In this document: positions 34,822-46,582 of the stretch, piece after piece
Numbering within the stretch: position 1 is the first letter of the stretch
Layout: every line of letters starts with the position of its first letter
Assembly (NCBI GenBank): GCA_027919835.1
Contig: JANVFP010000047.1
Location: 244,584-308,583, forward strand
Direction: 5' to 3'
Source of the DNA: Lentinula raphanica
Taxonomy: Eukaryota > Basidiomycota > Agaricomycetes > Agaricales > Omphalotaceae
DNA length: 64,000 nt
Made by a program: the position numbers and the translations under genes
Notes under the pieces: model-generated
Database searches by the model: none
What the model was told of the DNA's origin: nothing
The model's input: only the letters and a program-made list of their open reading frames with translations

Positions 34822-37109
34822 ATGGCTGGCAAGAGTTATACCGACTATTACGCTTCTAATCGTCGCGAAGCATCCGATGATTCTCTTCCCGCGACTCAGC
34901 GTCCAGATATACCAGAACGACGGTCAGATCACAGGCTGCAATTTACTCCACGTTCATTGGCGGAGTTTCGTGAACATGAAGGCAGGACTTACCGGAAAGA
35001 ACGTCTTCATGCATTGTGGCAGCAAATTTGCAACACCGGCTATCTTTCCCAAGCGAGCCCTAGATATCAGAACGCTGCGCGGAATGTTGAAATCTCTGCA
35101 GATAAAGTCGAACAACTGAGGGCAGCATACGAGGCTGAACTGTTCGGCAATTGTGGTGGTCAGTCTTCAAAGAAGCAGATAGGATGGACAGAATTCAAGT
35201 CTTATGCGTTGGCAAAGGAAGTGGGTGAGTGCTCTTTGTTGTGGTATAGCTATGCCCGAGTTCAAACTGTCGTAGAACTTTGGAATATATTTCACAACGA
35301 ACTCGATATCAACCATAATGGCCGCTTAGAAGTCGGAGAGCTTGACGCTGCTCTGCGCAAATCAAGTAATTCCTGCAGTTTCTTCATCCACTAACTCTCA
35401 TCCGAATATTCATCAGATATAGTGCTTTCACCTTCAACATTAGAGGAATTCATGACTTTCCTTACCGCCACCCCTCAACCGCACCCAATCACATTCAGCG
35501 AATTCAGAGACTTCTTCCTCCTCCTGCCCCGCAAGATTTCCCCAGAAGAGATATATAGATATTACCAGGTTGCAAAATTTCTAGGAGACGATGGAAGAGG
35601 AGCCGCTCGCGTCACTATGGAAGGTACGTCACGTTACGGCCCCAGTTTGCATGAAAATCAAAAGAGCTTCCCAGGTGATGTCAGTCTCAGTGCTGAAGAT
35701 AAACCTCCTCTACCTCCGCTACGACCCGCAAACGCCGACCAATCTCAGCCTGCTCCCGTCCCTTATGATGGTGAAGAAGACGACGAGCTCGATCCTGAGA
35801 ACAACTCAGCTGTCATACATAGCACAGCACTAAGATTCCTCTTAGCTGGGGGCATTGCAGGTGCAGGTATGATAACCTTTCTGTATAAGATCACCAACTG
35901 AAATTAATCAATGCGTGTTCCCCAGTCTCAAGAACCTGCACGGCTCCATTCGATCGCTTGAAAATCTTTCTCATCACCCGTCCACAAGATCTTGGTATAT
36001 CATCGTTATCTTCAGCTCCGAAAATCAATGGCGTGAAAGCAATCGGAAATGCCATAACGCGCATCTATGCCGAAGGAGGGTTGCTAGCGTTCTGGACAGG
36101 AAATGGATTGTCCGTAGCTAAGATCTTTCCTGAATCTGCGATCAAATTTTTCGCCTATGAATCCTCAGTAAGTGTCTGCAGCCGTGCTTTGAGGTGTTCT
36201 TGTTCATTCTGGCCCGTCTTCTCAGAAACGTGCGTTTGCCAAGTATTGGGATCATGTGGATGATTCTCGTGATATCAGTGGGGTCAGTCGGTTCCTTTCT
36301 GGAGGAATGGGAGGTATCAGTAGTCAACTCAGTATATCCCGATCCTTTCGCTTGTTGAAGTCTCTTCTGACCATTTTCGAATAGGTATATACCCAATAGA
36401 GACCCTGAAGGTATGTGAGATTGTGTCGCTTTCTGTGCCAAAGCTTATGATAGAGCCTCATAGACTCAAATGATGAGTAGCAGTGGCCAGCAAAAGCGAA
36501 CATTAATTCAAGCCGCTAAGCATGTATGGGCATTGGGTGGCTTTCGAGCATATTACCGTGGATTATCAGTGAGGCTATAGACGTTATTTCCATACTTGAC
36601 CGATTTTCATCCTGAGTCGTAGATTGGCTTAATTGGTGTCTTTCCGTATTCCGCCATAGATATGTCCACATTTGAGGCTCTAAAGCTGGCATATCTCCGC
36701 TCAACCGAAAAGGAAGAACCAGGCGTTTTGGCCTTGCTCGCCTTTGGAAGTTTATCTGGCAGCGTCGGTGCAACATCTGTATATCCCATGAACCTTGTAC
36801 GGACAAGAATGCAGGCATCTGGGAGCCCCGGACACCCTCAAACTTATACAGGGCCGTTGGATGTAGCCACGAAGACCTGGGAGCGCGAAGGCTGGAGGGG
36901 GTTTTACAGAGGTCTGCTACCAACGTTGGCAAAGGCATGTCCTTCGTCGGAATCACCTGTGACCTCAAGAGACTGATATCCTTCACAGGTGGTTCCTGCA
37001 GTATCAATATCTTATGTAGTATATGAACATAGTAAACGGAGGTGTGTCTTTCAATTAGATTGTCTGTTCGCTCTTGACCGAATTCGTTTCCCCCAGACTT
37101 GGCGTCTAG
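34822..37109 (+). CDS. EF-hand mitochondrial ATP-Mg/Pi carrier (SCaMC/SAL1 type)
   Basis: Calcium-regulated inner-membrane carrier exchanging ATP-Mg for phosphate. The soluble N-terminal half carries a canonical EF-hand loop, DINHNGRLEVGE. A second degenerate region precedes the carrier. The transmembrane half shows three solute-carrier repeats. The first starts LLAGGIAGAVSRTCTAPFDR with a PFDR signature. The second is FLSGGMGGISSQLSIYPIET. The third has GSLSGSVGATSVYPMNLVRT. It ends VVYEHSKRRLGV after a last 3' splice site, with the stop at 37107-37109. The start MAGKSYTDYYASNRREAS is the first in-frame ATG. At least eight introns; length is normal for the family. Confidence 0.9.
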
Positions 37110-37440
37110 GACATCTGTCTACCTTCTGATATTTTGAGTTGCTTTCTAGATGATTTTTTGCTTTGTCTATTGATTCTGGTTTCATACCCGGTGTAAACGC
37201 ATTACGTTCTGCATGCACATCTGTATCATATTCACACCATAATATAGCCTCAAGTTATCGTCATGGGCAAGTATCCACGGAGAAAGCATTGCAAACTGAT
37301 TGGTCGTTTAGGTTCAAGCTCAAGGTCCACTTATACTTCCACCAGTTCGGCATGTTTGTTCGAGATGTGAGCGAGACGTAATCATTCATATAGTACATCG
37401 AACAATTTCGCTTGATTGTGACAAAGAATAAAGTGGAGCA

Positions 37441-40400
37441 CTACTGGAAGAATGCGTAGTTTGTACCGAAAAACTCCAGGTAGGCGTTCGTTACATCACT
37501 GAAGTCGAGATAATCCCAATCTGCAGAACTGGAGTCGACGGTCCACGTCGTAAAAGGACCCGGTGCACCGAATGCTGAATCCTTCACGTCGTTTGTTTTG
37601 GCGACCAGATCCCCATTATCGAATATGTTCACGATCTTCCCTTCGTCGTTGACAGAATAGCTATGGAGTGTATTCAGTGGGCTGTGGTCAAAATAGTTGG
37701 GAACACCTCTGCGAGAGATGATCGTCTCTCGCCCGTTATGCTGGATGACAGCCTTCATTTGTGGCTCATCTGCAATCTCCAACGCCTTCAATCCCTGCAA
37801 ATAGAAGCGCACTCGGTAGACACGGACGTTCGCACTAGAGTCGAAATCGCTGCTGACGCCGCTGGATTTCTGTCTTGGATATACTGGATCGATGTTCAGC
37901 GATATTTTCTTCGTTGAGAGATAGGTTTTCAACTCTTCGGTTGTTAACCAACGACGTTTACCGGTCCCAGTTTCCCAGTTACTTGGGAAAGTTGCCGGTA
38001 TCCCGCTATTCTCCTCCGTGGCGGTGAGCAAAAGATCCTGGAGGTTGGATCGTATGGTCACCAGTACATCGGAGGTCACCGAAAGGGGAACATCCGCCGA
38101 ATGACTTATCGAACTGTCGAGGTCAAGCAAGTCTCTTGATGTCAGTATTTTGAAGGTCAACGCCCTTTGACCCATGCTCAAATACCTAGCAATTATTCGT
38201 CAATATTGTTAACGCTGTTCAGGTGAAAGACCCTTTACCGCATGACACGAGCCCTGGCATTTTCGAAAAGCATTCGAATATATCCGGTCATCTGTTCGAG
38301 GTCTGTAATCCATAGTTCGTCAGCTGTTGTCGAAGAAACTGAGACCTGACTGTCCTACCTTCGTTGGTCAGTGTCCCCTTTTTTGCCAGCTCCTTCATTT
38401 GATTCAATTTGGATTTCTCCTCCACTTGCGCCATCAAGCGTTGAATGATCGAGTTATATGTCGCAATATCATCGTTCCTAGCTGAAAGAGCTTGTATGAA
38501 ATCATCATAGGCCTTCAACAACTCCTCTCCTGCCTCTGCGAACGCTTCGTTCTTGTAATCCGTCAAGATGTCGCGCAATTTTTCTTCCTCCATGATCAAC
38601 TTTGGCACTCGACCATCTAGGGTAAACTCTCCGCTGAGTTCATCTGGTGTCAACTCGCCCGTGAAGTCCTGCAGACCGGTGGCAACCGAATTCTTGACCG
38701 TCGCCATTAAGTAGTCTCTTCGGACAGTAGTACCGACTTCGCTCGTTATATGGTCGGGATCACCGTTATAGTCAGACCACAACTGGGCAATGGCAGTTCC
38801 TGCGCCCATGATTTTCGATCCGGATTTCACGACCACCAAGGCGGCATTGAACAATTGACCAATGGTGATGCCTTTTGGTGGGGGCCGGCTCACCTGCTCT
38901 ATGAACTCCTTATACTGCAGCATGAAATCTCGATGTTTTTGCTCGACCTCTGGACCAGAAACATTGATTCTAGTTTCTGTGTCGGTCAGTGAGCTCAACA
39001 GAGATTTGCGCTCCTCCTGAATAGACGCCAAGGTGGAGTTGATCTTTGTTGCGCACTCCTGAATCGCCGCGTTAGTTTGCTGTTGCTGATCGAGAGCAGC
39101 ACGATAGTCGATGTAAGACGCTTCCAATTTGATGAAAACATCCAGAGCGCCACTGATGTAGTCGTTATATTCAGTATAGGAAACTCGAGGAACCCAATGC
39201 GTTCCAAAGCCGTAGAAATCAACCTTTCCTGTTTGTAATACGCTGTTTTGTTGCATAGCAATTTTCCGGGTACTGAGCAGTGATTCAACGCTTTTGCTAC
39301 TTCCAAGGAGCGCTTCCTGCGTGGCGTAAGCCTGCGATGCATTGTCAGTTTGCCTATACGTTCTACCGAAATCGAAGACTCACTTCCGAAAGGGCGTCGG
39401 TAGGTCCAAGTGGCAAGAACATGGTCCTACGAAGCAGACGATCCAATAGCTGGATAGCCGTCTCGCTCCTTCCAAAATACCAATAGGTCATGGCGCGATC
39501 ATACAGCATCTTGCATTGATCTGGATGAACCATGACCGTCGTCTGCTTTCGAAGCAAGTTGGCGTCTGTACTGCGAACGAATTCCAAGGACGCAATACTG
39601 CCTCTTGTGCCAGGTTGACCTGGCTCCCCGCGCTCTTCGCCGCTCAATGACGGCGCTGGGTTTCCTCCGTGACCAGCCTCTATGTAGGTCCTGACGGCAA
39701 CCTTGTCCTTGTTAAATTGTTTGGAGACACTCTGCCGTACGTCCCAGACCGCGTCTCGAGCATCGTCAATGGTAGGTGGCTGCAACGTCTGTGCTTTTTC
39801 GCATATGATTTCAATCGGTTCTAGGAAATCTGCAACGGCTTGGATATTCCCAGACGGCAAAGAGAGTTCAGGTAGTTTTTCCGATGCATCCAGGATCTGT
39901 TGAAGGAAGACCACGATCGGATGTACAGGAGTGAGACGCTCGTCTCCTGGTAGATCCCGGTTCCAGCTTTTGTTTTCGGCAAAGAACAGGAGCATGGTAG
40001 ATATCTCAGTGAGATACGAATAAGCGAAGAACCAGATCTTTCCTCCATCTCCTCCATCTCCTGCAGTCCCTTTCTTCTGATTCGTGTCGCCTCCATCTCC
40101 GCCGCGAGCCGTCAGGACGAGATCCTGTACAGCGGCGCTTGTGCAGCTCTCAATATAGACGCACACATTCCCTGCTGATTTGCCATCGATGGTGTCTGAA
40201 GGGGAAGCTCCAGTAGCGTTGTCAGTCCCCGGTGCTCCAGAAGCGTCGACAGTACTTTCCTTCAACGGTGATAGTGATAAGTTAAAAGTACTAATCGTTG
40301 CCTTCGCGTCTGGGTTCAGGGCGATAGAAAATGATTCACAAAGAGTAACCTCCTCTGCAAAAACGTAGAATCCTCGTTCGCTTCCAGACACTTCAGCGCC

Positions 40401-40632
40401 AATGTCTGTCCCCTTTCCAAGGCGAACCCCGTTCTCTGCTACAGAGAGGATGACGGTACGCTGATTCAATTTGACAATACGAAAGGATTGGTCATCCGGA
40501 AGGGATATGGTCGTCGCCTTTCTTGTACGAGACCGGCCTGTGGATGAATTCAAGATCAGGAGTTCCGCACTCACTTCAAGAAATCGAGCACTCACTGATA
40601 CTTCTTTTGGAATGTCTGCCACGTCTAGTCAT
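37441..40632 (-). CDS. Large hypothetical protein, Gly-rich patch plus coiled coils (possible toxin-complex-like)
   Basis: About 970-residue protein in three main coding blocks (about 39380-40632, 38300-39260, 37441-38181) joined by short introns and a small exon near 38238. The N-terminal domain is beta-rich. It contains a short collagen-like patch (GGDGGDTNQKKGTAGDGGDGG) and a later GEERGEPGQPGTRG. The middle is long helical coiled coil (QQQQTNAAIQECATKI; DIATYNSIIQRLMAQVEEKS) around a hydrophobic segment (FNAALVVVKSGSKIMGAGTA). The C-terminus is a beta-sandwich-like tail ending SDVTNAYLEFFGTNYAFF. I know no exact family; helix-plus-beta layout and the PFTTWTVD tail faintly recall bacterial toxin-complex proteins, which is inference only. 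No ATG opens the long frame. The likely start is the ATG at 40632, MTRRGRHSKRSIS, joined by an intron (GTGAGT...CACAG) to RSRTRKATTISLP. It is divergent from the P47-like gene. Confidence 0.6.
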
Positions 40633-40735
40633 CGTGAAGCTTCGATAGAAAACTGAGGAGATATACTGATACTTCTTTTGGAATGTCTGCCACGTCTAGT
40701 CATCGTGAAGCTTCGATAGAAAACTGAGGAGATAT
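40594..40735. repeat. Exact 71-bp tandem duplication at the gene start
   Basis: Copies at 40594-40664 and 40665-40735 are identical over 71 bp. Each contains, on the minus strand, an ATG opening MTRRGRHSKRSI and ends in a potential 5' splice donor (GTGAGT in the inner copy, GTATAT in the outer copy). Confidence 0.93.
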
Positions 40736-41178
40736 GAACAAAAACGAAGGAGAACTCTCAGCTTTTTACTTGTCTGAGTCGGTGAAGTCGGAGATTACTT
40801 GTATCATTCTCGTTGTCTTGTCACAGCAGCGTCTAGACTTTGAATGGCGTCATTTGGAATGTGTTCTCAGAGTTGGTAAAGGTCAGTAATGTATCAAAAT
40901 GCTATTATCTACTATCACTGATAATCGGTGACCAAAATCGGTATTCTAAAGTGTTCTGTACAGCCTGCAACCTTTCAAAATGCTCCGACTGCCGAAGCTA
41001 AGCCTGACTGAGCGGAGGTAGCAGTCCCAGTCGGTGCCAGTCATTGATACAATCCTATCTTCACGCTGAATATAGGCTGTCATGGAATCATCCTTCATGT
41101 CATGGAATATTCTTCACCCCGAGTCGTTGGACTGGTCACCTGGCTCGCTTCCTCAGGGAGCTTTCATTCTTGAGACGG

Positions 41179-41185
41179 TATAAAA
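41179..41185 (+). promoter_or_regulatory. TATA box of the P47-like gene
   Basis: TATAAAA in the context GACGGTATAAAATGGG, about 140 bp upstream of the ATG at 41327, within the shared divergent promoter region of the two large genes. Confidence 0.5.
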
Positions 41186-41326
41186 TGGGCGCCACAGTTG
41201 GCAATAACCCATCTCCTTGTGGACTTGTGCGGTCAACAACTTGTGTTTCTACTATCTAGAGAGTATTCGATATCTTGATTCATCGTACGTGTGTTTTGCA
41301 ACTATCCGTCAGTTTGATCACTAAAA

Positions 41327-43360
41327 ATGTATGAAGAACCGTTCGTCATGGCTTCTGTCAGCCTGGAAAAGTACTTACAAGGGATGCACACGACCAGCGT
41401 TACATGCAACTGGGATGTTGCTGTATCTTACGATCAAGAGAAAATCAACGCGCTTCTTGCTGAGCGGTACAGCAAGCCTGGTGGGTCGGGATTGACTACC
41501 GAGGTCAAACTTCGCGAGAAAGTAGAGGATCGTTACGGCGAATACTATCAGAACTACCATTTCAATCTAGGACCGCCTCTGATTCAGTTTCAGAAGATGC
41601 CGTCCTTTCCTACTTGCTCGTTGAAGACGGCGATTGTCTCTGGCTCGATCTGGACTTCCGATCTCAACGATCCTGACAACAAACAAGGCGAGAAGCAATT
41701 GGACGCCGACACGTACTGGATCACTATTTCCAATATCAGTCTCTCCGCCCTCGACGGTGACGACAAGAACGTTGGTGGAGGAGACGATACCATCACGTTC
41801 CCTTCCAATGTCGAAAGCGATCGTTATATCGTCGTAGACATTCCTACATCTGGGGAGCAGCTCAATTTCTCAATCGACTACCCTAGCGGCTACGAGCCGC
41901 CTTATGCCATGAAGACCGAGAACTTGCTGACCGCTCTGAAGGACTTCTTCAAGAAGAATGTTGATCGTGTTGCGTATACGCTTGCGCAGATTAACAACTA
42001 CAAACCAACGACGGGGGTTCTAGATCTTGTCCCGCAGGCATTCCGCTTCGTTACATACGACGTCTCCGACTCCGACTTGTCATTCCTCACCCTTCTCATC
42101 CAAACTAGAGGGAGTTCGGGTCCTGGTCACATCAAGGACGTCCAATCTGAGTGGATTACGAACTGGTCGAATACTGCCCGTGTCGCTCCTGTTCCTAGTG
42201 GTCAGTCCGCATCGATAATCATCAATAATTCGTTCTTCCTTCAGTCCTTCATCAAACCTGGTCTTAGTCAAGCCAGTTCCGTTGCGGAAATTACCATCCC
42301 CACTTCGGACAGTGTTGGTGGTCTGGCCGCGCAATGTAAATGGTCATCACAAACTAGAGATGAACGCAATTATCGGAATGGTTCCATCAGCGATGACTTT
42401 ATGCATTGGCCTCTAGAATATAAGGTTAGTCTTTCTCTAGCTCAACATTCATTGAGATACTCACAACCTCCTTAGTGGTATAAAATGAAAGTGCCAGCGG
42501 TCACATACGATCCCAACAATAGCAAGCCGCTCACGCTCACATTCTCTCAGTCGGTACGTTACCCGTTAATTTGCGCCGAATCAACTTCGACTCAATCTTC
42601 ACTAGAACGGTTTTGGGAAACCTGCAACACTGAACATCTTCTGGGAGTACAAATACAAGAGCACATGGAACGGTTCTCAGTGTAAGAGATACTCGATCAA
42701 GGATCCTGGAGGACCCATCGAATGGATGCCGAGCACCAGGGATTTTCACGGATCGTTCAATACGACCTATACTTTGAACAAGACCATTGAACTCACCGAT
42801 CTGACCGATCAGGACCTTTCGATCAGTATTGGTGCTGAACCCAATGACTGGAAGACAGTAGCTGTCCCAGACGAGGGCGATGGCTTCTGGGGTCAGATTG
42901 GTCAAATATTCGGAGGGTCGTATAATCCAGGTGACATTCCTTCCTTCGTGAGGGACACGACAATGGGTGGCATTAGCTTCTCATTTAGCTTTGGAAAACT
43001 TCGCTTCTTCTCCGTAACGAATGTTCTCCGTGAGTAATGTTTTTCAGTCAACGATACAGAAAGCAAGTTACTAACTTTTGCATTGTAGTTCCCGGCGAGA
43101 AAGTCATCGACGTCAATATCCAGAATGGGCTGGGAATGCCTCGCGATTGCGTTATAGTTGGGAATGTTGTCCAATCCCGATCTTCCCTTCGTGGTCTTCC
43201 CTCTGATGAAACCCACCGGTCTCATCACCACTATCACCCCCATGATTGTAACCACCCTCACGACTCTCATGACACAGGTCGCCATCCTCATGACAATCAT
43301 GACACCCATGATCACCACCACCCCCATGGCTCTCATGACCATCCTCCCCACTCTTGTTAG
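41327..43360 (+). CDS. P47/TULIP-like protein with a His-rich C-terminal tail
   Basis: About 590-residue protein. The first exon is 41327-42424; introns follow at 42425-42475, about 42554-42609, and about 43029-43089. The N-terminal motif CNWDVAVSYDQEKINALL followed by YHFNLGPPLIQFQ and a beta-strand-rich body resembles the bacterial P47/OrfX-type tubular lipid-binding (TULIP) fold as I remember it. Later blocks are FFLQSFIKPGL, GGISFSFSFGKLRFFSVTNV and LPGEKVIDVNIQNG, also beta-rich. The last ~49 residues are a tail with 20 His, mostly in HPHD/SHDH-type repeats, which could bind metal. There is no signal peptide. The start could be MYEEPF or the ATG eight codons later (MASVSLEKYL). Family assignment is inference. 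Confidence 0.6.
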
Positions 43361-44708
43361 GTCGAGAATGAGAAGTAGAATCGTTGTCTCTGTGATAGCA
43401 TTGTTGCAAATAATCAAATGTCGAATCTTGATGCTTCCCGGTTTCTACCACTGTACCAGCGTGGAATTTGTACTTAGAGCGCTATCACTACGGCAGAACC
43501 TATAATATACCTGCGATACATATAAGGAAATCAAAAAGGAATATAGTTAATAATAATCGTTGTGAGAATCGCTCGATATATATACCATATGCCGCACGAA
43601 CCCGGCAATGAAAAATAATAAGATTATCATTCCGAGGTCCATGCGATCCCGGCCTTGAAAATGAATATCCCTATCCCGTGTGAAAGCTACTGGATATCTC
43701 AGGAATAGAATGTCCGGTATCCGGAGAAACCGAGAACGAGATTTACTATATATATCCATTTATGGATCAAAGGAAAACGATAAGACTTATCGGGGGCAAA
43801 AAATATTATTATTCCTTATCAATATCGCTCGAAAAAGCTTATCTTATTCGCCTGAGAAACAAAATGGACGCTGAATGGTCATTGATCGGGAGTTGATTCG
43901 ACATTCGTCGGACGAAGTGGCAGTCGACCGTTGGGCAATGAAAGGGGCGCTTCGTAGGGAGTCGAAGCGGTCGCTCATCCAATCAGTTCTGAGGCAAGTA
44001 CTTCAAGTGACATGTATTCGCCAAATTCTGGAACGCAGTGTCCCACTTCATCTTCTCGAGTCTCCATCTGACTCTTTTCTCATTCATCGCCTTCACCGTC
44101 CTCCCTCTCAATGCAAAAAGCCTTCGTCCCCACAACGCTGTGATTCTATTCGAGCATCGGATGAATTCTAAGTGCAGGAGAGATTTGCCATTAGTTTCAT
44201 ACCAGGCCTCTTTGCATGGCCTTGCCGATTGCAGATCTATTCTTGCCTCCGCTGAAAGGGTTTGCTGAGTGAGATGGATAGGGAGGTTTAGCCTAAATAT
44301 GAGGAGAGGGTGTCGAGTGTTCGCAGGAGAGTGGGTATCAAGGAAATTTGATGTATCTAAGGTTGAAGTTTGGAGGATGTGTAGATCGTCGTGGATGTTG
44401 AGCGGGAAGAGGAGGAGAAAGTTGATTTGGAAAGGGAAGAAGGGGGTTTGAAAGATGCTGTTGGAGCAATGCAGGAAGAAAATGAAGTGGGTTTAGACGA
44501 CGGAGGATGTGACATGTTGTATATCGCATGTTTTTCTTGTTCCAACGCGCGCTCGACGTGCAGGACTAGGACATATACATTGCATATTCTTGAAAGATGT
44601 CTATCTGACTACAAATACAAAAAGGTTGGTGTTAGGTCTTGATGGAAGGAGAAGCACCCTACATTCACAACAGAGACATTCACCAAGCTTTATGCCAGAG
44701 GATACTAG
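43361..44708. other. Intergenic/accessory stretch without a recognisable gene
   Basis: Short open frames only. A Glu/Lys-rich frame at 44391-44642 looks like a coiled-coil fragment but has no partner exons that I can identify. Confidence 0.4.
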
Positions 44709-45239
44709 TCATCGTACCTCTTCCTCAACGCCTCGTATGCGGTGTGCTTTCACTGGATTGGGGTGGCCGTGGCTGACACGTGTTCGTCTGTCTGTATGGA
44801 ACAGCTGTGGGAGTCGGTGTACGAGCGGATGGCGTTGGTGTCGCCGTGAATCTGTCCATGTATTTTCATTACTGTCACCTCTCTGACTCTCCAGCATTGG
44901 CTGAAGAGTCTCTGTTGAATAGTACTGTATAGGCGTTAGTGACTTGAGATGGATGACTCCAGAACGGGTAATATCAGAGCAATCCAGACTTACAAATTGC
45001 ATCAGCACCGACACCAACGGTACATTTCTTTTCTGAGCCGCTCGCAATCTCTGAGTACGTCTCATATCATTCGCTTTGTTGGACAGTATATCGCGGGAGC
45101 TAAATTCACAATCCCGACGAGTATTCTCGTAAACCCGGCCCCAGAGTTGGAGGGTCGACCGAAGACGAGGCTCTTCTGAATCTGCATCTACTATGAAGGC
45201 GATGGGAACCTGTAGCGTCCCGACTCTAGTCTCCGTCAT
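44709..45239 (-). CDS. Hypothetical protein fragment, possible spliced gene
   Basis: A minus-strand frame with good internal splice signals. A GTAAGT donor after the codons for VSVLMQF pairs with a CACTAAC branch site and an ACAG acceptor near 44920. An upstream exon to about 45400 in the same sense could read RSSKESTEKEIGKSPPLRNQ and join to VPIAFIVDADSEEPRLRSTL. The core VPIAFIVDADSEEP ... RAAQKRNVPLVSVL has a faint BRCT-like periodicity, but this is not enough to name it. It could also be a decayed gene. Confidence 0.3.
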   Translation of the reverse strand: MTETRVGTLQVPIAFIVDADSEEPRLRSTLQLWGRVYENTRRDCEFSSRDILSNKANDMRRTQRLRAAQKRNVPLVSVLMQFVSLDCSDITRSGVIHLKSLTPIQYYSTETLQPMLESQRGDSNENTWTDSRRHQRHPLVHRLPQLFHTDRRTRVSHGHPNPVKAHRIRGVEEEVR

Positions 45240-46014
45240 ACCAGATCCTGCGAGTCCGTCCTCCTAGTCATCTTCTGCGCTTGTGGCATCTCAGCAGAAG
45301 GCTGCGGAGGCTGATTTCTAAGAGGTGGTGACTTTCCTATCTCCTTCTCTGTCGACTCCTTCGACGATCGGATGGGGACGATGATCAGACACTCCCACCT
45401 CCCAAATGAAGTCGAGAGAAAAACGCCTTCGTCCTAGGCCTTGAACTTTGCTGGGTTCGATGTTCTACATGTAGAAGGAGTTTCATTTCAACGGCTGTTT
45501 GCTATCCTGAAGTGGCTTCCAATATCCAGTTTGAGTTGAAGTCAGTTATAAGGCTTCCAGCGCGATCGATTGAATGAATGAATCTTTCTTGAGTTAAATT
45601 CGCGGTTTCGAACGAGGGCAGGGGACGATTGCTACTTCCTGTTGTGAGTGAGATCAGTGGTATGGTATAATAGAATAACTTTCGCGCACCGGTGGTCCTT
45701 CACAACTCCCAGCTACAAGTTTCTGAAAATCGCGACCTCGCGAATTTCCCGCGCGTCGCGACGATTGCACGATCGCCTCGCAGTCTACTAGTAGCTGCCT
45801 TAATAGAGAAGCATGGGAAGATTCGGGAACACGTATCTGAGTCTCATGGGCGCATATTTCATTATCTATGTCCGTTGCGTGTAATTACTTATCGTTGGGC
45901 GATGTCGAGACCAGTAGTATTCCAAGTCAATACAAATGATAATACATTCATCCATGTCCTTATATATAACATATTTCTCAGTCAAGAGTTTCGAAAAGAG
46001 CGGGGACACATACC

Positions 46015-46517
46015 TCACAGTCCAGCAGCTTTGATTAGCATCGGATAGATAATCGTATTCCAAGCGGCCAACCCTCTCCGAGTAGAAAATGTGAATATTT
46101 CGATGTGTCGCTTGCGACCTTGTAGTTCAGAGTGTTTGTAAGTGAAAAATTTGGAGATTATGCCACGTACAATGGAGACAACGAAGTCGCGGCCTATCGG
46201 TACATCAGTACTCCAGTAGAATATGCGCTAACAATTCTAGAAGAAGGATTAGAAAACCGCGAATGAACGAGAAACCTTTTACCCGTTCTGCGTCTCCTCG
46301 CAACGGAGATTGGAGGCATCCACACCCTGGTACCACAGGGGCAATTCCTATTCCATTCCGCTTGTCGTCTAGAAAAATCCCTGGTCATCCCGATCTTCCA
46401 TCGGTGACCATCGTCCACGAAGGCATAGATGAAGCCTGGCCCATCCGCGGGCGACGTTGGGCGTATTATCCGCGAGGTGTATACAGCGTGTAATTTGGAA
46501 CGAGTTCGTTTCACCAT
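46015..46517 (-). pseudogene. T5orf172 (Mug113-type, GIY-YIG superfamily) gene with one premature stop
   Basis: Minus-strand gene of three exons (46283-46517, 46171-46236, 46015-46118) with 46- and 52-nt introns. The domain is clear: GFIYAFVDDGHRWKIGMTRD, then RRQAEWNRNCPCG and VWMPPISVARRRR. After the first intron it reads ELLAHILLEY, then TDRPRLRCLHC, a Cys/Arg motif typical of fungal members, then RKRHIEIFTF and a final YPMLIKAAGL. A TGA at 46205-46207 falls between LLEY and CTDRPR, where the family continues without a break. Everything else is in frame, so this is a single nonsense change in an otherwise intact gene. The function of the family in fungi is unknown. Confidence 0.72.
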
Positions 46518-46582
46518 CTTCGGCCGGAAAATCGGCGGTGTTGGCTATAGTTGTTTTGGATTAAAAAGAGAGTGAAACCGAA

